Positions 17,505 to 26,251 of a stretch of DNA of 64,000 bases are shown piece by piece. The stretch is from Sphaerotilus sulfidivorans (lineage in GTDB: Bacteria > Pseudomonadota > Gammaproteobacteria > Burkholderiales > Burkholderiaceae_C). The position numbers and the translations under genes were made by a program. Under the pieces are notes generated by a model, which had not been told where the DNA came from, ran no database searches, and worked only from the letters and a program-made list of their open reading frames with translations. The stretch covers positions 56,900-120,899 of the forward strand of contig NZ_JACCPY010000010.1 of NCBI RefSeq assembly GCF_013426975.1. Reading direction: 5' to 3'. How positions within the stretch are numbered: the stretch's first letter is position 1; each line of letters begins with the position of its first letter.

Positions 17505-19892
17505 ATGAGCGATAAAGGCACTTCCCCGAACACGCCGAGTCCGGCCGGGACGGCGAACGGCGCCCGGAAGGTGCTGCGAACCCTGGGCTGGATCGTCGGC
17601 CTGCCGCTGGCCCTGCTGCTGACGGGCACGCTGCTGCTGGGCATCGCGCTGGCGATGGCCTACCCGAACCTGCCCGAGATCCACTCCCTGGTCGACTACC
17701 GGCCCAAGCTGCCGATGCGGGTGGTTTCCTCCGACGGCGTGATGCTGGGCGAGTACGGCGAGGAACGCCGCAGCTACCTGCCGATCGAGCAGATCCCGAA
17801 GGTGATGCAGGACGCGGTGCTGGCCATCGAGGACGCGCGCTTCTACGAGCACGGCGGCATCGACTACAAGGGCATCCTGCGCGCGGCGGTCGAGAACCTG
17901 CGCGACTCGCGCAGCCAGGGCGCCTCGACGATCACGATGCAGGTGGCGCGCAACTTCTACCTGTCGACCGAGAAGACCTTCACCCGCAAGATCTACGAGA
18001 TCCTGCTGTCGCTGAAGATCGAGAGCCAGCTGAGCAAGCGCAAGATCCTCGAGGTCTACATGAACCAGATCTTCCTGGGGCAGCGCGCCTACGGCTTTGC
18101 GGCGGCCAGCGAGATCTACTTCGGCAAGCCCCTGAAGGACATCACGGTGGCGGAAGCCGCGATGCTGGCCGGCCTGCCCAAGGCACCGTCGGCCTACAAC
18201 CCGATCCGCAACCGCAAGCGCGCGACCCTGCGCCAGCGTTACATCCTGGAACGAATGGTCGAGAACGGCTTCATCACCGAGGCCCAGCGCGACGAGGCGC
18301 TGGCTCAGGAGCTGAGCTATCCCAGCCCGCGCGGCAGCGACATCCATGCCGAATACGCGGTCGAGACCGCGCGCCAGCTGATCTTCGCCCAGTACGGCGA
18401 GGAGGCCTACACCCGCGGCCTGACGGTCGAGCTCTCGCTCGATGCCGGCGAGCAGATGCAGGCCTACCGCGCGCTGCGTCGCGGCCTGCTGAACTACGAG
18501 CAGCGCCGCGCCTACCGCGGTCCGACCGGCTTCGTCGAGCTGCCGGTGACCGACGCCGGCCTGGACGTGCGCATCGCCGAGGCACTGGAGGACCATCCCG
18601 ACTACGACGATGTTCGCGCCGCCATCGTGACCGTCGCCTCGCCGCGCAAGGTCAGCGCGATGCTGCAGAACGGCGAGACCATCACGATCAGCGGCGCCGG
18701 CCTGAAGCTGGCGGCCTCGGCGCTGGGCGAACAGGCGCCGCCGGCGCAGCGCGTGCGGCGCGGCGCGATCATCCGGGTCATGAAGTCAGGCAGCGCCGGC
18801 GACTGGAGCATCGTCAGCCAGCCCGAGGTCGAGGGTGCATTCGTCGCGCTCGATCCGCGCACCGGCCACATCCGTGCGATGGTCGGCGGCTTCGACTACG
18901 CCAAGAGCAAGTTCAATCATGTGACCCAGGCCTGGCGCCAGCCGGGCTCGAGCTTCAAGCCCTTCGTCTACTCGGCGGCGCTGGAGAAGGGTTTCTCGCC
19001 GGCGACCGTCATCAACGACGCGCCGCTGTTCTTCGACGCCGGTACCACCGGCAGCCAGCCCTGGGAGCCGAAGAACTACGACGGCCAGTTCGACGGCCCG
19101 ATGTCGATGCGTCGCGCGCTGGCCAAGTCGAAGAACATGGTCTCGATCCGCATCCTCAAGTCGATCGGCCCGAGCTATGCACAGCAATGGGTGACGAAGT
19201 TCGGCTTCGAGGCCGACAAGCATCCCGCCTACCTGACGATGGCGCTGGGCGCGGGTTCAGTCACGCCGATGGAGATGGCCGACGCCTATGCGGTCTTCGC
19301 CAACAGCGGCATGCGGGTCGATCCGGTGCTGATCACCCGCATCACCGATGCGCGCGGCCAGGTGATCGCGCAGGCCCGCGCGCCAGCCGGCCATGACGAG
19401 CGCCTGCGGGTGATCCCGGAGCGCAATGCCTTCATGACGAACAGCCTGCTGCAGGAAATCACCCGCAGCGGCACCGCCGCCAGCGCGCAGGCGCGGCTCA
19501 AGCGGCCGGACCTGTACGGCAAGACCGGCACCACCAACGATTCGCAGGATGCCTGGTTCACCGGCTTCAGCTCGTCGCGGGTCGCGGTGGTGTGGATCGG
19601 CTACGACAAGCCGCGCTCGCTGGGCGCCCGCGAGACCGGCGGCGGCCTGGCCCTGCCGGTCTGGATCGACTACATGGGCCACGCGCTGCGCGGCGCGCCG
19701 GTGGTCGAGTACACCCCGCCCGACGGCGTGATGCAGGTCGGCGGCGAGTGGTACTACACCGAGAACGCGCAGGGCGGTGGCGTGCGCTCGCTGGGCCTTG
19801 ACGAGGGCCCGCCGCGCACCGGCGAGGAAGAGCGCAAGGGCATTCTCGACCTGTTCCGCTCCGAGGACAGCGGCGCCAGCGCGCCGCAGTGA
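17505..19892 (+). CDS. mrcA: Penicillin-binding protein 1A (bifunctional transglycosylase/transpeptidase)
   Basis: The 795-aa inner-membrane enzyme polymerises and crosslinks peptidoglycan. A transmembrane helix (about 25-52) precedes the GT51 domain with catalytic Glu109 in AIEDARFYEH and the blocks QGASTITMQVARNF and MNQIFLGQRAYGF. An OB-like insert follows. The transpeptidase domain has the nucleophile Ser482 in GSSFKPF, SKN in LAKSKNM, and KTGTT in YGKTGTTNDSQDAWF. The divergent pairing with pilM is typical of beta- and gammaproteobacteria. Confidence 0.96.
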   Translation: MSDKGTSPNTPSPAGTANGARKVLRTLGWIVGLPLALLLTGTLLLGIALAMAYPNLPEIHSLVDYRPKLPMRVVSSDGVMLGEYGEERRSYLPIEQIPKVMQDAVLAIEDARFYEHGGIDYKGILRAAVENLRDSRSQGASTITMQVARNFYLSTEKTFTRKIYEILLSLKIESQLSKRKILEVYMNQIFLGQRAYGFAAASEIYFGKPLKDITVAEAAMLAGLPKAPSAYNPIRNRKRATLRQRYILERMVENGFITEAQRDEALAQELSYPSPRGSDIHAEYAVETARQLIFAQYGEEAYTRGLTVELSLDAGEQMQAYRALRRGLLNYEQRRAYRGPTGFVELPVTDAGLDVRIAEALEDHPDYDDVRAAIVTVASPRKVSAMLQNGETITISGAGLKLAASALGEQAPPAQRVRRGAIIRVMKSGSAGDWSIVSQPEVEGAFVALDPRTGHIRAMVGGFDYAKSKFNHVTQAWRQPGSSFKPFVYSAALEKGFSPATVINDAPLFFDAGTTGSQPWEPKNYDGQFDGPMSMRRALAKSKNMVSIRILKSIGPSYAQQWVTKFGFEADKHPAYLTMALGAGSVTPMEMADAYAVFANSGMRVDPVLITRITDARGQVIAQARAPAGHDERLRVIPERNAFMTNSLLQEITRSGTAASAQARLKRPDLYGKTGTTNDSQDAWFTGFSSSRVAVVWIGYDKPRSLGARETGGGLALPVWIDYMGHALRGAPVVEYTPPDGVMQVGGEWYYTENAQGGGVRSLGLDEGPPRTGEEERKGILDLFRSEDSGASAPQ

Positions 19893-19897
19893 GAGCG

Positions 19898-19927
19898 ATG
19901 GCGCCCGGCCGGAGGCCAAGGCGCCAT
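19898..19927. terminator. Hairpin between convergent mrcA and cyaY
   Basis: The arms ATGGCGCC and GGCGCCAT enclose a second small GGCC/GGCC stem. The element fills the 43-nt gap between the two convergent genes and could slow polymerase from either side. No U-run is present, so its strength as a terminator is uncertain. Confidence 0.35.
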
Positions 19928-19935
19928 GGTGGCGG

Positions 19936-20316
19936 TCAGGCCGCCGGCGCCTCGAAGCGCAGCGCCCGGCCGCCCTGGGCGCTGGCCTGCGCTGACAGCG
20001 CGGCAAAGAACTCCTCGCCGCTGCGGGTGTCGCGCCAGGCGCCGTCAGCCCAGCGGTAGTGGTAGCCGCCGGCACGGGCAGCCATCCAGATCTCGTGCAG
20101 CGGCGGCTGGGTGTTCAGGATGATCTTGCTGCCGCCGGGAAAGCTCAGCTCCAGCAGACCGCCGGTGCGGTGGGTGTCGATGTCGATGAGGTCCTCGTCG
20201 AGCCAGCGGTCGATCGTGGTCTCGATCGCGGCCAGCGCCGCATGGGCCAGACGAAGGTACTCGGCATCGGCGAGGCCGGAGGGCGTGCTGTGGGCGGGGG
20301 TGTCCGGAGTGGTCAT
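19936..20316 (-). CDS. cyaY: Iron donor protein CyaY (frataxin)
   Basis: The 126-aa cytoplasmic protein matches bacterial frataxin, which binds iron and tunes iron-sulfur cluster assembly by IscS/IscU. It has an acidic first helix (DRWLDEDLIDIDTHRTGGLLELSFPGG) and the conserved IILNTQPPLHEIWMAA and YHYRWADGAWRDTRSGEEFF blocks. The ATG at 20316 gives the family length. It is divergent from lptM with only 24 nt between the two start codons. Confidence 0.92.
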   Translation of the reverse strand: MTTPDTPAHSTPSGLADAEYLRLAHAALAAIETTIDRWLDEDLIDIDTHRTGGLLELSFPGGSKIILNTQPPLHEIWMAARAGGYHYRWADGAWRDTRSGEEFFAALSAQASAQGGRALRFEAPAA

Positions 20317-20327
20317 GGCGGTCAGGC

Positions 20328-20333
20328 TAGAAT
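20328..20333 (+). promoter_or_regulatory. -10 box of lptM; transcript probably leaderless
   Basis: TAGAAT ends seven bases before the A of the lptM ATG. That distance would put the transcription start at or next to the start codon. No ribosome site precedes the ATG, which fits a leaderless mRNA. The -35 region overlaps the start of cyaY and is poor. Confidence 0.45.
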
Positions 20334-20340
20334 CGTCTTC

Positions 20341-20505
20341 ATGTTGCAAGGTGTGCTGAAAACGAGTGTAGCGCTGGCCTGCACGGTCCTGCTGGCGACA
20401 GGATGTGGCCAGAAAGGGCCGCTGACCCTGCCCCACGAAGCAGCAGTCACCCCGGCGCCCGCCCCCGCGCCGGCCTCAGGCCCGGTGCAGCCCGCCGCAC
20501 GCTGA
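20341..20505 (+). CDS. lptM: LPS-assembly lipoprotein LptM (YifL family)
   Basis: This 54-aa lipoprotein has a hydrophobic signal sequence ending in ATGC. It is followed directly by GQKGPLTLP, the hallmark of LptM, the small lipoprotein that binds LptD and helps its oxidative maturation in the outer membrane. The tail is Pro/Ala-rich. It is often followed by lysA in related genomes; here no lysA follows and the next gene is a convergent porin. Confidence 0.88.
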   Translation: MLQGVLKTSVALACTVLLATGCGQKGPLTLPHEAAVTPAPAPAPASGPVQPAAR

Positions 20506-20565
20506 AGCGCACGGCACAGGCAAGGCATACAGGGTGCACAGGGCGGATGGACCTGCCCGAGCCGC

Positions 20566-21648
20566 TCAGAAGCGGTGGCGCACGCCCACCATCGTGCCGA
20601 CCCGGCTGGTCGCGCCGTTGGCGAAGGTCAGGCTGTCGCGGAAGCGCGTGCGGTCGATCTCCAGGTAGACGTCGGTGCGCTTCGAGAAGGCGTAGTCGGC
20701 CACCACCGCGTAGAAATCGGCCTTGCCGTCACCAGCGATGGTGCGGCCGGTCTGGCGTGCATGCCAGTAGTGCGCGCCCAGGTTGAGCTGCGGCGTGAGC
20801 TGGTAGCCGGCGCCGACCGACAGCATGTCGCGGTGCTCGACATTGCCCAGCGCGAAGGTGCCATTGGTGCCGCCATTGCCCAGCAGCGAGGCGATGATCA
20901 GCGGATTGAAGCCGCTCTCGAACTTGTTGCGCGCCAGACCGAGCGAGGTGCTCCACGGACCGCTGCTGTAGGAGCCGCCCAGGGTGACGACCTCGCTCTT
21001 GCGCGCCGCGCCGTCGCGCAGCGCCAGATAGGCGCCACCCGCCGCGAAGCCGCCGCTGGCATAGCGCACATAGCCGCCGCTCGACTTGCCGCCGGTGGCC
21101 GCGCCCTCGGACACGCTGGCCTGGACCGCTGCGCGCCACGGACCGCTTTCGACCAGGTACTTGACCATGTTGCTGTTGCGCGCGCCCAGCGAGAAGCCGA
21201 TCTCCGGCTTGAAGGCCTCGATGTAGGGCGAGTAGCGGAAGGACGCGTAGGTCGAGGTGAAGACATCGAACAGCACGTTGTACTGACGACCCACGGTGAT
21301 GCGACCGAAGCCGCCCTGCAGGCCGACCCAGGACTGGCGCCAGAAGTCGGTCGACGAGGCGCTGCTGCCCTCGTCGGCATTGAAGCGATGCTCGAGATTG
21401 CCCAGCGCGCGCAGGCCGCCACCGAGATCCTCGGCGATGTTCAGGCCCAGCCGGCTCTGCGACATGCCGGCGGTCACCTGGCTCTGGGAATCGCCCCGAG
21501 TGGCTGCGGTCGCGCCATCGTTGGTGGTGTGGCGCAGCGCCAGATCGACGATGCCGTAGATCGACACCGCGCTCGGCGCAGGCGTCTGGGCCAGCACGCC
21601 GCCATGCAGGGCGGCAGTCGCTGCGGCAAACAGGAGGGTCTTCTTCAT
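20566..21648 (-). CDS. Outer-membrane porin (Gram-negative general porin family)
   Basis: The 360-aa protein has a signal peptide (MKKTLLFAAATAALHGGVLAQ) followed by SVSIYGIVDLALRH, the first strand motif of betaproteobacterial porins. The FGRITVGRQYN block, repeated amphipathic strands and a C-terminal GVRHRF follow; the final Phe is the BAM recognition signal. It forms a trimeric 16-strand channel for small solutes. The start at 21648 gives a clean signal peptide. It resembles the second porin at 22654-23580 but is clearly divergent, with longer loops. Confidence 0.9.
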   Translation of the reverse strand: MKKTLLFAAATAALHGGVLAQTPAPSAVSIYGIVDLALRHTTNDGATAATRGDSQSQVTAGMSQSRLGLNIAEDLGGGLRALGNLEHRFNADEGSSASSTDFWRQSWVGLQGGFGRITVGRQYNVLFDVFTSTYASFRYSPYIEAFKPEIGFSLGARNSNMVKYLVESGPWRAAVQASVSEGAATGGKSSGGYVRYASGGFAAGGAYLALRDGAARKSEVVTLGGSYSSGPWSTSLGLARNKFESGFNPLIIASLLGNGGTNGTFALGNVEHRDMLSVGAGYQLTPQLNLGAHYWHARQTGRTIAGDGKADFYAVVADYAFSKRTDVYLEIDRTRFRDSLTFANGATSRVGTMVGVRHRF

Positions 21649-21791
21649 GGGGACTCCGTCAGCAAGGTGAGACACCGCCATTCTTGGCCCTCGCCCGCCG
21701 GACGTGCAGTCTGGAAGATCCCGAGGCCGCCGGCTCACATCTCGTCACCACAGTGACAGAAGGGGCATGACGACGCAGGCGCCACGCCGGA

Positions 21792-22529
21792 TCAGAACAG
21801 CCGTGCCGGCCCGTAGCAGGCCTCGGCACGGCCCTGGGTGTTGTCGGCGTCGGTCATGTAGGCCAGGCTGGTCAGCGGCCCCGACGGCTCGCCGAAGGCC
21901 CGCTCGAAGTCGGCGCGGACATCACGCTCGTAGTGGCGCCAGCCGTTGAGCTGGCCACGACCGGACTCCACGACGATCTTGCGGATGCGGTCGCTGCGGC
22001 TGCTGACGATGACGCTGCCGACCGGCGCCTGCGCATCCCACACATACATCAGCGTGGCGTAGGGCGGCATCTCGCCGGTCAGGGTGTGCGCCAGGTCGAA
22101 GAGCATGCGGTTGCGCGCGTTCAGCCTCGACAGATCGCCGTCGAAGGCCAGCACCACCCGGGCGACCGCATCGTCGCTGTCGGCCTGAGCCACCGTGGCG
22201 CGCTCGTCGAGGTCGGCGGCCCACCAGGAAAAGCGCAGCAGGCGAGCCTCGGTGCGTGGCGCCTGCAGCCGCATCCGCCACAGGCTGGCCGAGCGCTCGG
22301 CCCGCGCGTGCAGGCAGGGCTGGCCCAGCCGCTGCGCCGGGCGGTAGAGCGTCTCGCGCTTGCCCGGCAGGCGCTGCATGCCCCCTGCGTCGGTCGCCAC
22401 CACCGGCGACTGCGGATCCTCGGGCAGGCTGGCGGGCCGCTCGACGGCAGAGGGCAGGCCTGCGCAGCCCGCCAGCACGAGGCTGATCGCCGCCAGCACG
22501 AGCCGGCCCCGGGAAAGGATCATCGTCAT
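21792..22529 (-). CDS. DUF3047 family lipoprotein
   Basis: The protein of about 245 aa has a signal peptide with lipobox SLVLAGC and the DUF3047 hallmark FSWWAADLDERATVAQADSDDAVARVVLAFDGD. It also has the later LMYVWDAQAPVGSVI and YERDVRADFERAFGE blocks. The family is of unknown function and envelope-located. Two further in-frame ATGs lie close by (22523 and 22544) and none has a good ribosome site. It sits alone between the two porin genes. Confidence 0.78.
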   Translation of the reverse strand: MTMILSRGRLVLAAISLVLAGCAGLPSAVERPASLPEDPQSPVVATDAGGMQRLPGKRETLYRPAQRLGQPCLHARAERSASLWRMRLQAPRTEARLLRFSWWAADLDERATVAQADSDDAVARVVLAFDGDLSRLNARNRMLFDLAHTLTGEMPPYATLMYVWDAQAPVGSVIVSSRSDRIRKIVVESGRGQLNGWRHYERDVRADFERAFGEPSGPLTSLAYMTDADNTQGRAEACYGPARLF

Positions 22530-22577
22530 GGGGAGAGGCGCCATGGAACAGCAAGGTATCAGTCCGTCTACCCATGA

Positions 22578-22613
22578 CAAAAGGCAGAAGGCCACCCGAG
22601 GGTGGCCTTCTGC
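22578..22613 (-). terminator. Intrinsic terminator of the major porin gene
   Basis: A 13-bp stem (arms 22584-22596 and 22601-22613, loop CGAG) lies 40 nt past the porin stop and is followed on the minus strand by CTTTTG. The 27 bases 22584-22610 are identical to the terminator of rpsI at 61266-61292. Confidence 0.82.
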
Positions 22614-22653
22614 GCATCTTCGATCTTCAAGCCTGCAGGACGCAGGCCGGAAA

Positions 22654-23580
22654 TCAGAAGGTGTGGATCACGCCGAAGTCGTAGCCGGTCTTCTCGGTCT
22701 TGCTCAGCAGGTCGTTGACGCGGGTCACGTCGGTGTACAGCTGGGTGCGCTTCGACAGGTTGTGGCGATAGCCCAGCGAGACCTTCTTGGTGGCGTCAGC
22801 GGTGCCGACTTCTTCCTGAGCGTAGCCAGCCAGGACTTGGCCAGCAGCACCAACGCTGACGGTCACACCAGCCAGGGCCTGCTTGACGCGGACGTTGCTG
22901 TTGTTGTCGCCACGGCCGATGCCCAGCGAGACCTTGGCCGGGCCGAAGGTGTACGAACCACCCAGGGTGGCCAGGTTGTCGTTGGCGCCGGTCGGGTTGT
23001 CGTACGAAGCGGCGACCATGAACGGGCCGGCAGCGTACTGAGCAGCGACCGAGTACGGACGATCGACGCCACCCGCCGGGGTTTCGGCGATGTCGGCAGC
23101 GACCTTCAGGCCACCGAAGGCGCCGTCGTAGCGGACCGAGTTGTCGGTGCGCAGACGAGCGACCGACTTGGTCAGCGATTCGCCACGCAGGCCGGCGACG
23201 GTATCACCACCGAACGGATCGATGACGTTGGTGATCAGCGAGAAGGCGGCCGTGTACTGGCGGCCCAGGTTCACGGTGCCGAACGAGCCACCCAGGCCGA
23301 CGGTCGAGAGGCCGTGCCAGAAAGCGGTGTTCGTGACGGTGCCGGTGTCCGGGTTGAAACGGTGCTCGAACTGGAACAGGGCCTTCAGACCGCCACCCAG
23401 ATCCTCGACGCCACGGAAGCCCACGCGGCTGCCCGAGCCGTCGGCGACTTGCTTGTCAGCCGAGCCAGCAGCCTTGGCGAAGCCCAGATCCAGCTTGCCA
23501 TACAGCGTGACCGACGACTGGGCCGAAGCGGCACCGGCGAAAGCGCCCAGGACGGCGAGAGCGAGCAGAGACTTCTTCAT
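22654..23580 (-). CDS. Major outer-membrane porin
   Basis: The 308-aa protein has a signal peptide (MKKSLLALAVLGAFAGAASAQ) followed by SSVTLYGKLDLGF. The conserved VGFRGVEDLGGGLKALFQFEHRF, FGTVNLGRQY and a C-terminal FGVIHTF are all present. Codon choice is strongly biased toward GCT, GGT and CGT, unlike the neighbouring porin. This, with AGGAGA in front of the ATG and a strong terminator, suggests very high expression. It is probably the dominant channel of the outer membrane. Confidence 0.93.
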   Translation of the reverse strand: MKKSLLALAVLGAFAGAASAQSSVTLYGKLDLGFAKAAGSADKQVADGSGSRVGFRGVEDLGGGLKALFQFEHRFNPDTGTVTNTAFWHGLSTVGLGGSFGTVNLGRQYTAAFSLITNVIDPFGGDTVAGLRGESLTKSVARLRTDNSVRYDGAFGGLKVAADIAETPAGGVDRPYSVAAQYAAGPFMVAASYDNPTGANDNLATLGGSYTFGPAKVSLGIGRGDNNSNVRVKQALAGVTVSVGAAGQVLAGYAQEEVGTADATKKVSLGYRHNLSKRTQLYTDVTRVNDLLSKTEKTGYDFGVIHTF

Positions 23581-23623
23581 GCAAATATCTCCTAGGTTGA
23601 ACTAGAGGGTCCTGCAGCACGAG

Positions 23624-23640
23624 GTGTCGTCGCACGACAC
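23624..23640. promoter_or_regulatory. Inverted repeat upstream of the major porin
   Basis: GTGTCGT and ACGACAC form a perfect 7-bp inverted repeat with a CGC centre, 44 nt upstream of the porin ATG. It could be an operator or a hairpin in the 5' untranslated region. The remaining approximately 245 nt up to coq7 should hold the two divergent promoters, but I see none with convincing consensus. Confidence 0.35.
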
Positions 23641-23884
23641 TGCCCGGGCCAGGCCGACCTCCTCATCGGAAGCTGACGGTATTGCACCAGAGCCGTTCTC
23701 GCATTGCCAAGCGAGACAACACCGAGCGGGAATTGGCCGTTGCTGCAACACAACAAGCAGGACTTTCGTGACACTGACAAGTCGGAAGTGCCTCGCGACT
23801 GTCACGCAACGACGCAGCAAGTGGCGTGGAAACGCCTGCATCTGTCGCAATTCGTCATCGGCGCCCCACTACACTGCCAGCGCC

Positions 23885-24535
23885 ATGAAGATCACATTCT
23901 CGCCGATCGACCGCCTGGTGTCGGTCATGGACCAGAGCCTGCGCACCGTCTGGAGCCACCACCATGCCAGCCGGCCGACACCGTGCCCCGACCCTCAGAC
24001 CGCGGCCGAGACGCCTGAGCTGGACGAGGCCGAACGCCGCCTCTCGGGCGCGCTGATGCGGGTGAACCATGTCGGCGAGGTCTGCGCGCAGGCGCTCTAC
24101 ACCGCGCAGGCGCTGGCCACCCGCGACGAGCGGCTGCGCGAGCAGCTCGAGGAAGCCTCGCGCGAGGAGACCGACCATCTCGCCTGGACCGAGCAGCGCC
24201 TGAAGGAACTCGGCGACCGACCCTCGCTGCTCAACCCGCTCTGGTATGCCGGCGCGTTTGCGATCGGCTGGGGCGCGGCGCGCCTGGGCGACCGTGCCAG
24301 CCTGGGCTTCGTCATCGAGACCGAGCGCCAGGTCGAGCAGCATCTCGACGGCCACCTGCAGCGCCTGCCGGCCCATGATCACGCCTCGCGGGCGATCGTC
24401 GCGCAGATGCGCGACGACGAGATCCGTCACGCCGAAGCCGCGCAGGCCGCCGGCGGCATCCGCCCGCCGCTGCCGGCGCGCTGGCTGATGCGCGCGGCGG
24501 CGAAGGTCATGACCGCCACCGCGCACAGGATATGA
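23885..24535 (+). CDS. coq7: 2-polyprenyl-3-methyl-6-methoxy-1,4-benzoquinone monooxygenase (ubiquinone biosynthesis)
   Basis: The 216-aa membrane-associated di-iron enzyme hydroxylates demethoxyubiquinone in the penultimate steps of ubiquinone synthesis. The iron ligands are seen in [30 protein letters not shown] and [10 protein letters not shown] (Glu and ExxH pairs). It is the Coq7 type rather than the unrelated flavoprotein UbiF. The ATG at 23885 gives [12 protein letters not shown], a typical start. It is a monocistronic unit, convergent with the FlgO-like cassette. Confidence 0.93.
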   Translation: MKITFSPIDRLVSVMDQSLRTVWSHHHASRPTPCPDPQTAAETPELDEAERRLSGALMRVNHVGEVCAQALYTAQALATRDERLREQLEEASREETDHLAWTEQRLKELGDRPSLLNPLWYAGAFAIGWGAARLGDRASLGFVIETERQVEQHLDGHLQRLPAHDHASRAIVAQMRDDEIRHAEAAQAAGGIRPPLPARWLMRAAAKVMTATAHRI

Positions 24536-24551
24536 GCCAACAGCAACGACA

Positions 24552-25166
24552 TCACTTCATCATGAAGGTGATGTCAGTCTCGCCTGTAAGAAGGGGGGTG
24601 CAGCGCCACTGCACCTCACGCGACGCCATGTGCGTGATCACGGAGTCCGTGATGCGCACCGCACGGGCGACAACCGTCAACCGATCTGGCGCAAGGCTGT
24701 AGGTCGCCACCATCGCCACGGGCAAAGCCGCTGACTGCTCACGCAGCACGCTGCTGTCACGCGACAGCGCCATCAGCCCGTCGGGAGTCAGGCTGAAGTC
24801 TCTGGCCATCTCCACCTGCTTGATCGGCGTGCGACAGTTTCGGTGCAAGCTTTCCCTGAAAATCTCGCTGGCGGCCAGCCCGAAGGCATGGGGCTGATAG
24901 GACTGCACATCCACGACATCCGGCACCAGCAGCGGATGGGACGATCGATAATGATCCGGAGCCACACCCCCGGCAACCTGGCAGACTTCGGACGATATCT
25001 CGTCCATCATCTGCTTCAGATCAATTCTCGAGAGAATGCGGTCTGTTGGCATCGCGCAATGCCCGACCACCTTGCCCGGCTGAGCTGCACAGCCCATCAG
25101 GAAAATCGATGCAGCAAAAAGCGGAATCATCCGCACCTTGTTCATCCCAGCCAAGATCAACCGCAT
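24552..25166 (-). CDS. FlgO-like lipoprotein (last gene of the cassette)
   Basis: The 204-aa protein has a signal peptide with lipobox FLMGC near residue 26. The body resembles the FlgO domain: a region with LAASEIFRESL, then the TPDGLMALSRD block and a beta-strand ending ATYSLAPDRLTVVARAVRI. FlgO was described in Vibrio as an outer-membrane protein of the flagellum, but no flagellar genes are present here. AAGGG precedes the ATG at 25166; a second ATG exists at 25145. Base composition is lower in GC than the surrounding genes. The family call is from visual similarity to the neighbouring gene and is moderate. Confidence 0.55.
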   Translation of the reverse strand: MRLILAGMNKVRMIPLFAASIFLMGCAAQPGKVVGHCAMPTDRILSRIDLKQMMDEISSEVCQVAGGVAPDHYRSSHPLLVPDVVDVQSYQPHAFGLAASEIFRESLHRNCRTPIKQVEMARDFSLTPDGLMALSRDSSVLREQSAALPVAMVATYSLAPDRLTVVARAVRITDSVITHMASREVQWRCTPLLTGETDITFMMK

Positions 25167-25199
25167 CGCACTGCCCTTCAGCTTGGTTCGGCCTTGCTG

Positions 25200-25844
25200 T
25201 CAACGCGAAAATCTTACCACGGGCAGAACAGGTGGCTTGTCCACCAATGCAGCAACAAAAGCATCCCGGGGGAACCGTGTCTGCGCCGTCGACAGAACCT
25301 GACCCGATGCGACATCCAGAACCCGGACGCTCAGCAGAACGCCATCCTTGGTCGTGGTATAGGTCCCCGTGACGACATTGGCCATCGGCATCGATTCGCG
25401 GATCTTCATGATGTCCCGGCTGAGAATGAATTCACCGGAATCATTGATGATGAGATTGCGGGTCATGCGCATGTCAGCCACCAGCCAGCCTCGCACGACC
25501 AGTTCATGCATCAGATGCTCGCCAATCAGCCGCCCGAACGATGACGATTCGCTCAGATCGCCCAGCGGCGAGAAGCTGGTGACCACCGTCTGGCGAGACT
25601 TGCCGTCTGGCGACACATTGCGGTTGATCTGCTCGGCGAGGAAGATCATTCCGCTGTTGAAGATGCCTGCAGGCGAGCCCGCGTGGTGCGAAATGATCGG
25701 CTCGTAGCGGTAGACATTCGGCTCGACATAGTGCTGCCGACGCAGATCCATGCGCTCATCGATCAGCACGACTGGCTGCGCCACAGCAGCGGCACCTATC
25801 AGGCTGGCGCCAGCCAACGCAAGGAGGACACGGGGGGAATTCAT
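25200..25844 (-). CDS. FlgO family outer-membrane protein
   Basis: The 214-aa exported protein (signal peptide about residues 1-22) contains a recognisable FlgO domain: TVVTSFSPLGDLSESSSFGRLIGEHLMHELVVRGW, then INDSGEFILSRD and VVTGTYTTTKDGVLLSVRVLDVASGQVLSTA. It lies 17 nt after the small lipoprotein gene and 33 nt before the second FlgO-like gene. The three are therefore probably one transcript for cell-surface proteins. The function outside flagellated Vibrio is not settled. Confidence 0.7.
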   Translation of the reverse strand: MNSPRVLLALAGASLIGAAAVAQPVVLIDERMDLRRQHYVEPNVYRYEPIISHHAGSPAGIFNSGMIFLAEQINRNVSPDGKSRQTVVTSFSPLGDLSESSSFGRLIGEHLMHELVVRGWLVADMRMTRNLIINDSGEFILSRDIMKIRESMPMANVVTGTYTTTKDGVLLSVRVLDVASGQVLSTAQTRFPRDAFVAALVDKPPVLPVVRFSR

Positions 25845-25861
25845 GACTGCGCCCTCTCACA

Positions 25862-26167
25862 TCACTTGCAGCACGGCGAGGACCCACAGGCAGCGTAATA
25901 ACCACCCGTGGAAACCAGCTGGGATCGATCGACCGGGCGAATGCGATCATCCACCTCCGGAATCTGTACCCGATAAGTGACCGGATAATCATTGCACGCA
26001 CCCGGACGGGTCACTGCAGTGGCATAGTAGGGAGCAGGCTTGCAGGTTGCACAGGACGACACCACGGGCGCCGGCTGCTCCACTGAATTTCGGACTTCTA
26101 CCGTCGAGCAACCGGACATCAGCCCGATACCCAAAAGGGAGAACAGAGTGGAGAAGACGGTCTTCAT
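25862..26167 (-). CDS. Small cysteine-rich lipoprotein, first gene of the FlgO-like cassette
   Basis: The 101-aa protein has a lipobox GLMSGC after a hydrophobic signal and a mature part with two CxxC-like clusters (SSCATCKP and CGSSPCCK at the C-terminus). No domain is recognised. AGGAAG precedes the ATG, a good ribosome site. Seven cysteines in so small a protein suggest disulfides or metal binding, but that is inference. A 27-bp inverted repeat lies about 85 nt upstream. Confidence 0.6.
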   Translation of the reverse strand: MKTVFSTLFSLLGIGLMSGCSTVEVRNSVEQPAPVVSSCATCKPAPYYATAVTRPGACNDYPVTYRVQIPEVDDRIRPVDRSQLVSTGGYYAACGSSPCCK

Positions 26168-26251
26168 TGCTGCAACTTCCTGTGATTGAACCTACTGCTT
26201 CACAGATCGGCCCCTCTACCGAGGAAACCTGACCACTGAAGTCATCCAGAC

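Noticed and set aside
26168..26251. Flagellar sigma28 promoter (GCCGATCT) before the FlgO-like cassette
   Set aside because: Only the first six bases fit the GCCGATAA consensus and no TAAA-type -35 is present at 15-16 nt.
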